Source of the DNA: Solwaraspora sp. WMMA2056
Lineage (GTDB): Bacteria > Actinomycetota > Actinomycetes > Mycobacteriales > Micromonosporaceae
Assembly: GCF_030345095.1 (NCBI RefSeq)
Contig: NZ_CP128360.1
Location: 682,001-746,000 of the forward strand
Reading direction: 5' to 3'
DNA: 64,000 nt
Shown piece by piece: positions 34,608-41,437 of the stretch. The notes beneath the pieces were generated by a model. That model saw only the letters and a program-made list of their open reading frames with translations. It searched no databases and was not told the origin of the DNA. Within the stretch, counting starts at the first letter, position 1; the number at the start of each line of letters is the position of its first letter. Position numbers and translations under genes: made by a program.

Positions 34608-35672
34608 ATGGAGGAGCCGTCGCCCCCCGCGCAGCCGGGCCGCCGCCGTAACCCGAAGGCCGCCACGCCCAGGGCCACCCCGTCGAAGGCTCCACCGGCC
34701 GCCATCGCGCCGGTGCTGTTCCAGCCGCCGACCCCGGACCCGGTGCCGCCGGCCGCCGCCGAGAAGCAGCAGCAACCCGCAGCGAAGAAGGCCGCGCCAG
34801 CGAAGAAAGCTGTGCCGGCGAAGGCGGCGCCAGCGAAGAAGGCGGCCAAGGCACCGGCCAAGGCACCACCGGCCAAGGCGCCAGCGAAGGCGGCGCAAGC
34901 GAAGGCACCAGCGAAGCGGGCCGCCCCGAGAAAGGCCGCCGCCGTACCGGCTCAGCCGTCGCCGCCGGCACCGCCCGCGCCGGCTCAGCCCGCGCCGGCA
35001 CCGCCCGCGCCGGCTCAGCCGCCGCCGACGACGCCGGTCGGCGTACCCGACGGGATCGGCTGGCAGGTGCTGGCGCGTCCGGCGTACGCCCCGGAATTGT
35101 TGGCCCTGGCGGCGGTCGACCGGATCGGGCCGGCGGCGCGCGACTGGGTGGCGCGGCTGCGCAGCGACTACCCGGCGGCCAGCGACGACGCCCTCGCCCG
35201 GCTGGCGGCCCGCCGGTTCACCCGGTACGCCGGCGCCGGTGCGGTCGCGGCCGGTGCCGCCGGACTGCTCGGCCCGGCGATGGAGCTGGTCACGCTCGCC
35301 TGGGCCCAGGCCGCGCTGACCCTGCACGTGTCGGCCGCGTACCGGCACGACCCGACCAACCCGCAACGGGCGGCGGAGTTGCTGGCGTTGACCGGCGTAC
35401 ATCCGGATGTCGACGCGGCCCGCGCGGCGCTGGCGGCCGCGCAGCGACCGGCCGACGACGACGGTGACCCGGTGGCGCGGTGGTCCGGTGGCGCGCAGCG
35501 GCTCGCCGAGCTGGCCGGCGGCCTGTCCGGCGGCGGCTGGGCGCTGCTGCGGCTACCGGCCCGGCTGCTGCCCGGGGCGCGGGCGCTGGTCGCCTGCGCC
35601 GGCGACACGCTGGTGATGGCTCGGCTGGCCGCGCGGGCGACGGCGCACTACCGGCCGGCCGCGACCAGCTGA
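34608..35672 (+). CDS. Lys/Ala/Pro-rich protein with EcsC-like C-terminal domain
   Basis: This is a 354-aa protein. Residues ~55-115 are a run of KKA/PAKA repeats like histone H1 or HU tails, followed by a Pro/Ala stretch to ~145. The C-terminal ~200 residues are helical with hydrophobic stretches (RYAGAGAVAAGAAGLLGPAMELVTLAW) and match the general look of the EcsC family. The basic tail may bind nucleic acid or acidic surfaces; that is inference. It stands alone and is convergent with the CPBP protease gene. Confidence 0.65.
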   Translation: MEEPSPPAQPGRRRNPKAATPRATPSKAPPAAIAPVLFQPPTPDPVPPAAAEKQQQPAAKKAAPAKKAVPAKAAPAKKAAKAPAKAPPAKAPAKAAQAKAPAKRAAPRKAAAVPAQPSPPAPPAPAQPAPAPPAPAQPPPTTPVGVPDGIGWQVLARPAYAPELLALAAVDRIGPAARDWVARLRSDYPAASDDALARLAARRFTRYAGAGAVAAGAAGLLGPAMELVTLAWAQAALTLHVSAAYRHDPTNPQRAAELLALTGVHPDVDAARAALAAAQRPADDDGDPVARWSGGAQRLAELAGGLSGGGWALLRLPARLLPGARALVACAGDTLVMARLAARATAHYRPAATS

Positions 35673-35694
35673 CACGCGGTGACCCGCGGCAGGG

Positions 35695-36507
35695 TCACAG
35701 CCAGCTGAACCATTCCCGGGGCAGCAGCGCGTAGCCGACGAAGGCGAACACGTCCAGCAGGGTGTGCGCGATGATCAACGGCATCACCCGCCGGGTGCGC
35801 AGGAAGAACAACGACAGCACCACACCCATGATCACGTTGCCGACGAACGCCCCGAGGCCCTGGTAAAGGTGGTAGGTGCCGCGCAGCAGGCAGCTGGTGG
35901 CGACGACCGCGCCGACGCGCCAGCCGAGCTGACGCAGTCGGGTCATCAGGTAGCCGACCACGATCACCTCCTCCAGGATGGCGTTCTGCGCGGCCGCCAG
36001 GATCAGCACCGGGACCGTCCACCACAGCTGCGGTAGCGCGGCCGGGACCAGGCTGGCGTTGAGGCCGAGCAGCGCGGCCACCCAGAACAGCGCGAGTCCG
36101 GGCAGCCCGATCGCGGCGGCCAGCGCCGCGCCCCAGCCGAGGTCGCGCCACGGCGACCGGGCGTCGAGGCCGAGCCGGGCCCGGGCGTCGGCGCGGTCGC
36201 GGTTGAGCAGGTGGACGGCGAGCACGACCGGGACCAGGGCGAAGAAGATCCCGAGCAGTTGGTACGTGAGGTCGAGCCAGGGGCGGGCCGACTGGGAGGC
36301 GTTCATGGTGGCGGTCTGCTGGCCCAGTGGCCGGTCTGCGGTGAGCCGGGCGGTGATGGTCACCAGCGCGTAGATGGCGGACTGGCCGAGCGAGACGCCC
36401 AGCACCAGCAGCACCTCGTGGCGGAGCATCCGGGGTGGCAGCGGGCTGGCCGGGTCGGCGTCGCGGCTGCTGGCCGGCGGTGGTGGCCCGGTGAGTTCGA
36501 CCGTCAC
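35695..36507 (-). CDS. CPBP-family intramembrane metalloprotease
   Basis: This 270-aa integral membrane protein has about eight helices and the CPBP (Abi) motif EE in AILEEVIVVGYL, a second motif with R and H (LLRGTYHLYQGLGAFVGNVIMG) and a third (LIIAHTLLDV). Family members are membrane proteases related to type II CAAX processing enzymes, often linked to bacteriocin self-immunity or prenyl-protein maturation. Start GTG 36507 is chosen because the stretch upstream (to 36621) overlaps the divergent globin gene's promoter region and lacks coding character. Confidence 0.85.
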   Translation of the reverse strand: MTVELTGPPPPASSRDADPASPLPPRMLRHEVLLVLGVSLGQSAIYALVTITARLTADRPLGQQTATMNASQSARPWLDLTYQLLGIFFALVPVVLAVHLLNRDRADARARLGLDARSPWRDLGWGAALAAAIGLPGLALFWVAALLGLNASLVPAALPQLWWTVPVLILAAAQNAILEEVIVVGYLMTRLRQLGWRVGAVVATSCLLRGTYHLYQGLGAFVGNVIMGVVLSLFFLRTRRVMPLIIAHTLLDVFAFVGYALLPREWFSWL

Positions 36508-36640
36508 CGGACCACTGTGCCGCAGCCGGTACGGCTGAGCAAAGTCGCACATCGTGTCCGACGATTCACTACGAAGAGTGTTCACTCTGGGACTGAGCGG
36601 ATACGCGGTCAGTGGCGGCACGGTGACGGGGAAGGGCCCG

Positions 36641-37756
36641 ATGAGCGATCTCGCACAACTGCTGAAGGAGAGCTGGGTCCTCGTCGAAGAGGAGCACGAC
36701 CAGGTCGCCGGCTATTTCTACGCCCGACTGTTTCTCGACCAACCGAGCCTGCGCCAACTGTTCCCGGTGCACATGGACACCCAACGCCGCTGCCTGGTGG
36801 AGGCGCTGGTCAGCGCGGTCGGCTCGATCGACGACCCGGAGCAGTTCGCCGAATACCTGCAGGGCCTCGGTCGGGCGCACCGCAAGTTCCATGTGCAACC
36901 TGCACAGTACGCGGTGTTCGGCCCCGCCCTGCTCGAAGCGCTGCGGACGGTGGCCGACGAACGGTGGACGATCGAGTACGACCAGGCCTGGAGCGAGGCG
37001 CTGCAACTGCTCACCACCAACCTGATCCTCGGTGCCGAGAGCGACACCGGCCCGGCCTTCTGGCACGCCGAGGTGCTCAGCCACGAACGCCGGGGCACCG
37101 ACGTCGCCGTACTGACCTGCCGGCCGCTGCAGCATCCGCTGGTCCACCAGGCCGGGCAGTACGTCAGCGTGGAGGCGCCGCGCTACGCGCCCCGGCTGTG
37201 GCGCAGCTATTCGATCGCCAACGCGCCCCGGCCGGACAACGTACTGGAATTCCACGTCCGGGCCGCCGGCGCCGGCTGGGTCTCCAGCGCGCTGGTCCGC
37301 CGGGTCCGCCCCGGCGACCTGCTGCGGGTCGCCGCCCCGATGGGCACGATGCTGCTGGACCGCGACTCGCCCCGCGACATCGTCTGCCTGGCCGGTGGGG
37401 TGGGGCTGGCACCGATCAAGGCGCTGGTCGACGAGCTGACCCGGTTCAACCGCAGCCGGTGGGTGCACGTCTATCTCGGTGCCCGTACCCGTGACGACCT
37501 GTACGACCTGCCGGAGCTGCAGCGGCTCGCCGCCGCGTACCCGTGGCTGAACCTGGTGCCGTGCTGCACCGACGACCCGGGCTGGACCGGCGAGCACGGT
37601 ACGGTGCCCGAGGTGCTGGCCCGCTACGGCCCCTGGCACGAGCACGACTTCTTCGTCGCCGGCCCGTCCGGCATGGTCCGGGCCAGCCTGCGGACCCTGG
37701 CCGAGCTGGAGGTGCCGGCAGCGCACATCCGCTACGACAGCTTCGGGGAGGTGTGA
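36641..37756 (+). CDS. Globin fused to FAD/NAD(P)H reductase (flavohemoglobin-like)
   Basis: This 371-aa cytosolic protein has two parts. Residues 1-~135 form a globin fold with proximal histidine H80 (GRAHRKFHVQPAQY). Residues ~145-371 are a ferredoxin-reductase-like domain with the FAD motif RSYSIANAP and the nucleotide-binding motif GGVGLAPIKAL, ending at VRYDSFGEV-like IRYDSFGEV. Flavohemoglobins convert nitric oxide to nitrate. The short globin-to-reductase linker and weak similarity outside motifs leave room for another redox role. ATG 36641 has GGGGAAGG upstream; it is divergent from the CPBP gene. Confidence 0.87.
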   Translation: MSDLAQLLKESWVLVEEEHDQVAGYFYARLFLDQPSLRQLFPVHMDTQRRCLVEALVSAVGSIDDPEQFAEYLQGLGRAHRKFHVQPAQYAVFGPALLEALRTVADERWTIEYDQAWSEALQLLTTNLILGAESDTGPAFWHAEVLSHERRGTDVAVLTCRPLQHPLVHQAGQYVSVEAPRYAPRLWRSYSIANAPRPDNVLEFHVRAAGAGWVSSALVRRVRPGDLLRVAAPMGTMLLDRDSPRDIVCLAGGVGLAPIKALVDELTRFNRSRWVHVYLGARTRDDLYDLPELQRLAAAYPWLNLVPCCTDDPGWTGEHGTVPEVLARYGPWHEHDFFVAGPSGMVRASLRTLAELEVPAAHIRYDSFGEV

Positions 37757-37803
37757 GCCCGGCGGCGGACCGCAGAAGCCGGCAGACCGGAAACCGGCCG
37801 GCG

Positions 37804-39348
37804 TCAGTAGGTCCAGGGGCGGCCGCTGTCGCGGTACTGCTCGACCGGAACCAGGGTCGAGCCGGGCGGCATCCGGTCCACGTACAGCCGCCCCTCCAGG
37901 TGGTCGATCTCGTGGGCGACCAGCCGGGCCATCGCCCGGTCGAACGAGGTGATCACCCGGCTGCCGTCGAACCGGGCGTGTTCGACGTCGAGGCGCAGCG
38001 GACGTGGGACCAGCCCTCGGACGTCGAAGAAGGACAGGCAGCCTTCGTACCGGTCGTCGGTGTCGGCGGCGACGTCGACGACCCGGGGGTTGAGCAGCAC
38101 CAGCGGCTCGGCACCCAGTTCGGCGGACCGGACGACCGCAGCGGCCCAGGGCAGCCCGATCTGGGGTGCGGCCAGCCCGACGCCCTTGCTGAACGGGTGC
38201 AGCTCGTCGAGTCGCGCCAGCATCGCCCGCAGCCGGGCCACGGTGTCCAGGGCCACGGTCTCGTCGGCCGGCAGTTCGAACGGCTGCGCCGGCTGCCGCA
38301 GCATCTCGGCACCGCGCTGCACGATGCCGATGGCCCGCATCCGCTCACTGGCCCGGGTGTCGGGCCGCTCCGGCGGGCCGTCGGTGCCGTCGGGCGCGGG
38401 GCCGATCGGCGCACCGGAGCGGAACCGCCACTCCAGCCGGTAGCGGGCGTTGAGCAACGGGGCGTCGGTCGACCATTCCCACACGGTCCGGCCGTCGACC
38501 TGTTGGCGGCGCAGCGGGGTACGCAGCGGCGCGTCCTCGGCCGACAGCGACGTCTCGACGCCCCACACCTGCGGTTCGAACGCCGCCGGGAACTCCAGCC
38601 GTACGGTGAGTTGCCGGGTCGGTAGCCGGACGGCGCGCTGGAACCACTGCCCCCATTTCTCCTGCCCGACCCGGTAGGTGTACTCGATGGTGGTGCGCTG
38701 GCCCGGGTAGAGCGGGTACCGCCCGTGCGGGTTCTCGAACAGCAGCCAGACCTCTTTGAACGCGTCCCGGTCGTGCTTCTTGCGCCACTGCATCGGTTCG
38801 CGGTGTGCGGGTGGGCCGCAGTAGGCGTGCAGGTCCAGTTCGGCGAAGGTCAGCGGGTGGTCGCGGTGGTGGCGGTTGGAGCGGTCCGGGTCGTCGGGGT
38901 ACCGGTCGACGGCGATCCGGGCGAGGTAGCGGGTCACCGGTTCGGTGCCGGCGTTGTAGAGCGCGCGGCGGATCGTGCAGTGGTAGTAGCCGTCCTGGTA
39001 GCTGAGGGTGGCGACCTCCTGTTCGACGATGAGTCCGGTGCCGGGCGGCATCCACTGCTCCGGTACGGGTGGGTCGCGCAGCGGGGTGGTGGTGGCCCGG
39101 CTGTGCCGCAGTTCGTCGTACTCCTGGTAGCGCTGCCAGATCGCGCCGCCGGCGCCGAGTACGGCTTCGGCGCGGCGGGCGAAGTCCTCGGTGGGGCGGT
39201 GCCGGCGGCCTTCGACGTGGCTGATGTAGGACGGGTCGAAGCCCATCCGGGCGGCCAGCTGCTTCTTGGTCATCGCCCGGTCGATGCGCCACTGGGCGAG
39301 TTCGGCCGCGAAGGTGTCCGCGGCGCGGTCGATGGGCGAGCTGGTCAT
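37804..39348 (-). CDS. XRE-type HTH regulator fused to peptide deformylase
   Basis: This is a 514-aa protein. Residues ~15-75 are a Cro/C1-type helix-turn-helix (KKQLAARMGFDPSYISHVEGRRHRPT). Residues ~90-300 are a beta-rich middle region of unknown family. Residues ~340-510 are a peptide deformylase with all three motifs: GVGLAAPQIG (from 389), EGCLSF (C437) and HEIDHLEG (H479, E480, H483), so the metal site is complete. Typical deformylases have ~170-200 residues and no DNA-binding part. It probably deformylates N-terminal formyl-methionine; why this is tied to a DNA-binding domain is unknown. A divergent iron-regulated gene lies upstream. Confidence 0.87.
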   Translation of the reverse strand: MTSSPIDRAADTFAAELAQWRIDRAMTKKQLAARMGFDPSYISHVEGRRHRPTEDFARRAEAVLGAGGAIWQRYQEYDELRHSRATTTPLRDPPVPEQWMPPGTGLIVEQEVATLSYQDGYYHCTIRRALYNAGTEPVTRYLARIAVDRYPDDPDRSNRHHRDHPLTFAELDLHAYCGPPAHREPMQWRKKHDRDAFKEVWLLFENPHGRYPLYPGQRTTIEYTYRVGQEKWGQWFQRAVRLPTRQLTVRLEFPAAFEPQVWGVETSLSAEDAPLRTPLRRQQVDGRTVWEWSTDAPLLNARYRLEWRFRSGAPIGPAPDGTDGPPERPDTRASERMRAIGIVQRGAEMLRQPAQPFELPADETVALDTVARLRAMLARLDELHPFSKGVGLAAPQIGLPWAAAVVRSAELGAEPLVLLNPRVVDVAADTDDRYEGCLSFFDVRGLVPRPLRLDVEHARFDGSRVITSFDRAMARLVAHEIDHLEGRLYVDRMPPGSTLVPVEQYRDSGRPWTY

Positions 39349-39627
39349 CGCAAGGCGTCCCCTCAGGCCGGATCTTCAGTCTGCTTTCCGACTCGTACGC
39401 CCGGTCGACATTGGCGCGTTACCGACAGAATCCTTGACAACTCGGCTGCCGCCACGCTCAGCAATGCCAACAGAGCCGTACGTCATCCTATGGACGAGAT
39501 GTCGCCAACGGGGTAACCCACAGTTGCATCGCGATGGATGCCGCCCGCCGACCACATCACACCGCAGCATGACAAACACTCTCCGTTACACGACGTTGTT
39601 TCTTCATGCGGCAGTTTCGCCAAACTC
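39349..39627. other. Intergenic region between divergent genes
   Basis: This is about 280 bases of somewhat lower GC between the XRE-deformylase gene and the iron-box promoter. A TTGACA hexamer is present at about 39435 on the plus strand without a convincing -10 partner. I see no gene here. Confidence 0.4.
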
Positions 39628-39646
39628 TGGTTAGGCTAGCCTTAGG
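39628..39646. promoter_or_regulatory. Iron box (IdeR/DmdR-type operator)
   Basis: TCTGGTTAGGCTAGCCTTA matches the actinobacterial iron-box consensus TTAGGTTAGGCTAACCTAA at 15 of 19 positions and retains its twofold symmetry. It lies about 50 bases upstream of the first ATG of the FhuF-like transcript, where Fe-bound repressor would block transcription. Confidence 0.72.
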
Positions 39647-39697
39647 AAGCTAGGGTGAGACGTCGGCAGCGAGCGGAAGGTCCGAGAGGTGACAGCG

Positions 39698-39787
39698 ATG
39701 AGGCAGGGCAACGACCGCCCAGCTCAGCACGGGAGCATCCGCTCCCTCGCGGCCACCGGTTCCGCGAACGGCGGTCACTGGCAGTGA
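39698..39787 (+). CDS. 29-aa leader peptide coupled to the FhuF-like gene
   Basis: ATG 39698 follows GAGAGG and opens a 29-codon frame whose TGA (39785-39787) overlaps the GTG start (39784) of the next gene. The peptide begins MRQGNDRPAQHGS and ends GGHWQ, with no known motif. The start-stop overlap suggests translational coupling: ribosomes finishing the leader would load the FhuF-like gene, which has no strong ribosome site of its own. It could also be chance. Confidence 0.4.
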   Translation: MRQGNDRPAQHGSIRSLAATGSANGGHWQ

Positions 39788-40575
39788 CCGCCGTCATCGA
39801 CCCCCGCGCCAGGGCCGCCGCCCCACTGGCCCCGATCAGCGCTACGTTGCGTGCAGCGTTCGGCACCGACGACCTGCCGGGGCTGCACGCCGGGCTGCTG
39901 GTCCACGACGCCACCGGCTGGTTCCCGGCCACCGACCTGATCGACGGCGACCAGCTGCCCCGGATGCTCGACTCGGCGGCCAGCCGCTGGCAGGCCAAAC
40001 GGCACGCCGCCGCCGCCCTGGCTTGGAAGGCGTACAGCTACTGGGTGGCCCTGCCGGTCGCGCTCGGCTGGGCGTCGGCCCGACGGGTGCCGCTGATGCG
40101 GGCCGACGACGTACTGCTGCGGATGGACGACGCCGGCCCACTGGTCGACGTCGGCCTGCGCCCCGGCATCCCGGTCGCGGTGCTGCCGCACGACCCGATC
40201 GCGGCCGCCGGCCTGCCCGAGGTGCTGGTGGTGGCCGACGAGGCCGAACTGCTGCGGGTGCTGCGGACGTCCCTGCTCGACCAGCACATGAGCCCGCTGC
40301 TCGACCGAATCCACTCCCGGGTCAAGCTCGGCCCGCGTACCCTGCTCGGCTCGCTCTCCTCCGGCATCGCCTACGCGGTGCTGCAGGCGGCGGACGCCCT
40401 GCCGGGGTCGTCGGCCGCGACCATCGGCACGCTGCTCGACGCGCTCGACGTCGGCGACCTGATCGAGCTGGTGCCCGGGGCGGACGGCGCGCTGTCGGTG
40501 CAGCGCCGGACCTGCTGCCTGGCGTTCACCCTGCCGGACCCGAAGATCTGCCCCGGCTGCTGCATCCGCCCCTGA
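39784..40575 (+). CDS. FhuF-like ferric-siderophore reductase
   Basis: This 263-aa protein of the FhuF/(2Fe-2S)-binding type has a helical body with a conserved WKAYSYWVALPVALGW region. The C-terminus carries the cysteine motif CC-x10-C-x2-C (CCLAFTLPDPKICPGCC), which in FhuF binds a 2Fe-2S cluster used to release iron from imported siderophores. The start GTG 39784 overlaps the stop of the upstream 29-codon frame. The iron box at 39628 indicates induction in iron starvation. No siderophore transporter is adjacent. Confidence 0.85.
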   Translation: MTAVIDPRARAAAPLAPISATLRAAFGTDDLPGLHAGLLVHDATGWFPATDLIDGDQLPRMLDSAASRWQAKRHAAAALAWKAYSYWVALPVALGWASARRVPLMRADDVLLRMDDAGPLVDVGLRPGIPVAVLPHDPIAAAGLPEVLVVADEAELLRVLRTSLLDQHMSPLLDRIHSRVKLGPRTLLGSLSSGIAYAVLQAADALPGSSAATIGTLLDALDVGDLIELVPGADGALSVQRRTCCLAFTLPDPKICPGCCIRP

Positions 40576-40605
40576 CCACCCCGGGCACCACGGTCCCCAC
40601 TCCCC

Positions 40606-40657
40606 GCGGCATCCCCCCGCGACATCCCCCCGCGACATCCCCCCGCGACATCCCCCC
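40606..40657. repeat. Four 13-base tandem repeats
   Basis: GCGRCATCCCCCC is repeated four times head to tail; the first copy differs at one base. It directly precedes the large hairpin at 40662 between convergent genes. Confidence 0.85.
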
Positions 40658-40661
40658 GCGA

Positions 40662-40719
40662 CGATCTTGCAGTTATCGAGAAGACTTGCCCTATTTGTCC
40701 ATCGATAAGTGCAAGATCG
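40662..40719. repeat. Large inverted repeat between convergent genes
   Basis: The left arm CGATCTTGCAGTTATCGA (40662-40679) pairs with the right arm TCGATAAGTGCAAGATCG (40702-40719): 17 of 18 positions match around a 22-base loop. The region is AT-rich compared with its surroundings. It may act as a bidirectional terminator or be a member of a dispersed palindromic repeat family. Confidence 0.8.
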
Positions 40720-40759
40720 CCGCCGGCAGCAACTGCGACGTGTGCGACCGGGGGGTGGG

Positions 40760-41305
40760 TCAGCCCAGGTTCTGGTAGGTCGCGGTCAGCGTCGCCCGGG
40801 CCAGGGTGTGGAACGTCAGGTTGAATCCGACGTACGCCGGGGTGGCCTCCGGCCCGAGGTCGAGCCGCTCCACGTCGAGGGCGTGTACGGCGAAGATGTA
40901 GCGGTGCGGCCGGTCCCCTGCTGGCGGCGCGGAACCGTCGTAGCGGGCGTTGCCGAAGTCGTTACGCACGCTGAACGCCCCTGGGGCCGCCGCCTCGGGA
41001 GCGCCACCCGCGCCACGGGCCAGGTCGGTCACCGACGAAGGCACATTGACCAGCAGCCAGTGCCAGAATCCGCAGCCGGTCGGGGCGTCCGGGTCGTAAC
41101 AGGTGACGACGAATCCCTTCGTCGCGGCCGGGAACCCCGACCAGGACAGCTGCGGGGACAGGTTCTCCCCGCCGGCGCCGGTGAAGATGTGCGCGTCGGG
41201 CAGCACGTCGCCGTCGAGGACGTCCGTGCTGGTCAGCGTGAACGAGTCGACCGGCGGAAGCAGGTCGTACGGGCTGGGCGCGATGGGTCGGTCTGCCAGG
41301 TTCAT
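40760..41305 (-). CDS. YbhB/YbcL family (PEBP-like) protein
   Basis: This 181-aa protein of the phosphatidylethanolamine-binding fold carries the family motifs LSPQLSWSGFPAATKGFVVTCYDPDAP and FWHWLLVNVP, then a GARYDGSAPPAGDRPHRYIFAVHAL-type block (split across the ligand site). Bacterial YbhB-like proteins are soluble and of uncertain function; they resemble eukaryotic Raf kinase inhibitor proteins only in fold. ATG 41305 is preferred over two weaker upstream starts. The gene is convergent with the FhuF-like gene and downstream of the MMPL gene. Confidence 0.9.
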   Translation of the reverse strand: MNLADRPIAPSPYDLLPPVDSFTLTSTDVLDGDVLPDAHIFTGAGGENLSPQLSWSGFPAATKGFVVTCYDPDAPTGCGFWHWLLVNVPSSVTDLARGAGGAPEAAAPGAFSVRNDFGNARYDGSAPPAGDRPHRYIFAVHALDVERLDLGPEATPAYVGFNLTFHTLARATLTATYQNLG

Positions 41306-41324
41306 GCCTGGCATCCTGCCGCAA

Positions 41325-41374
41325 CCGGCACCGTCGTGCAGTCGGCACACCGGCACCGTCACGCAGTCGGCACA
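41325..41374. repeat. 25-base tandem repeat, two copies
   Basis: The unit CCGGCACCGTCRYGCAGTCG plus GCACA is present twice, and a partial third copy forms the left arm of the adjacent hairpin. It lies between the YbhB-like and MMPL genes. Confidence 0.7.
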
Positions 41375-41412
41375 CCGGCACCGGCGCGCGGTCGGGTGCG
41401 CGCCGGTGCCGG
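41375..41412 (-). terminator. Strong hairpin after the MMPL gene
   Basis: CCGGCACCGGCGCGC and GCGCGCCGGTGCCGG form a perfect 15-base stem with an 8-base loop, starting about 25 bases beyond the MMPL stop on the minus strand. It is a likely transcription terminator of the TetR-MMPL unit. Confidence 0.7.
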
Positions 41413-41437
41413 CCGGTCAGTCTGGCGGACCTGTCGG

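Noticed and set aside
39420-39560. Sigma-70-type promoter from the TTGACA near 39435
   Set aside because: No -10 hexamer at suitable spacing; left as a weak hint only.
40606-40719. CRISPR-like repeat array
   Set aside because: The 13-base repeats are directly adjacent without spacers, and no cas genes are present.
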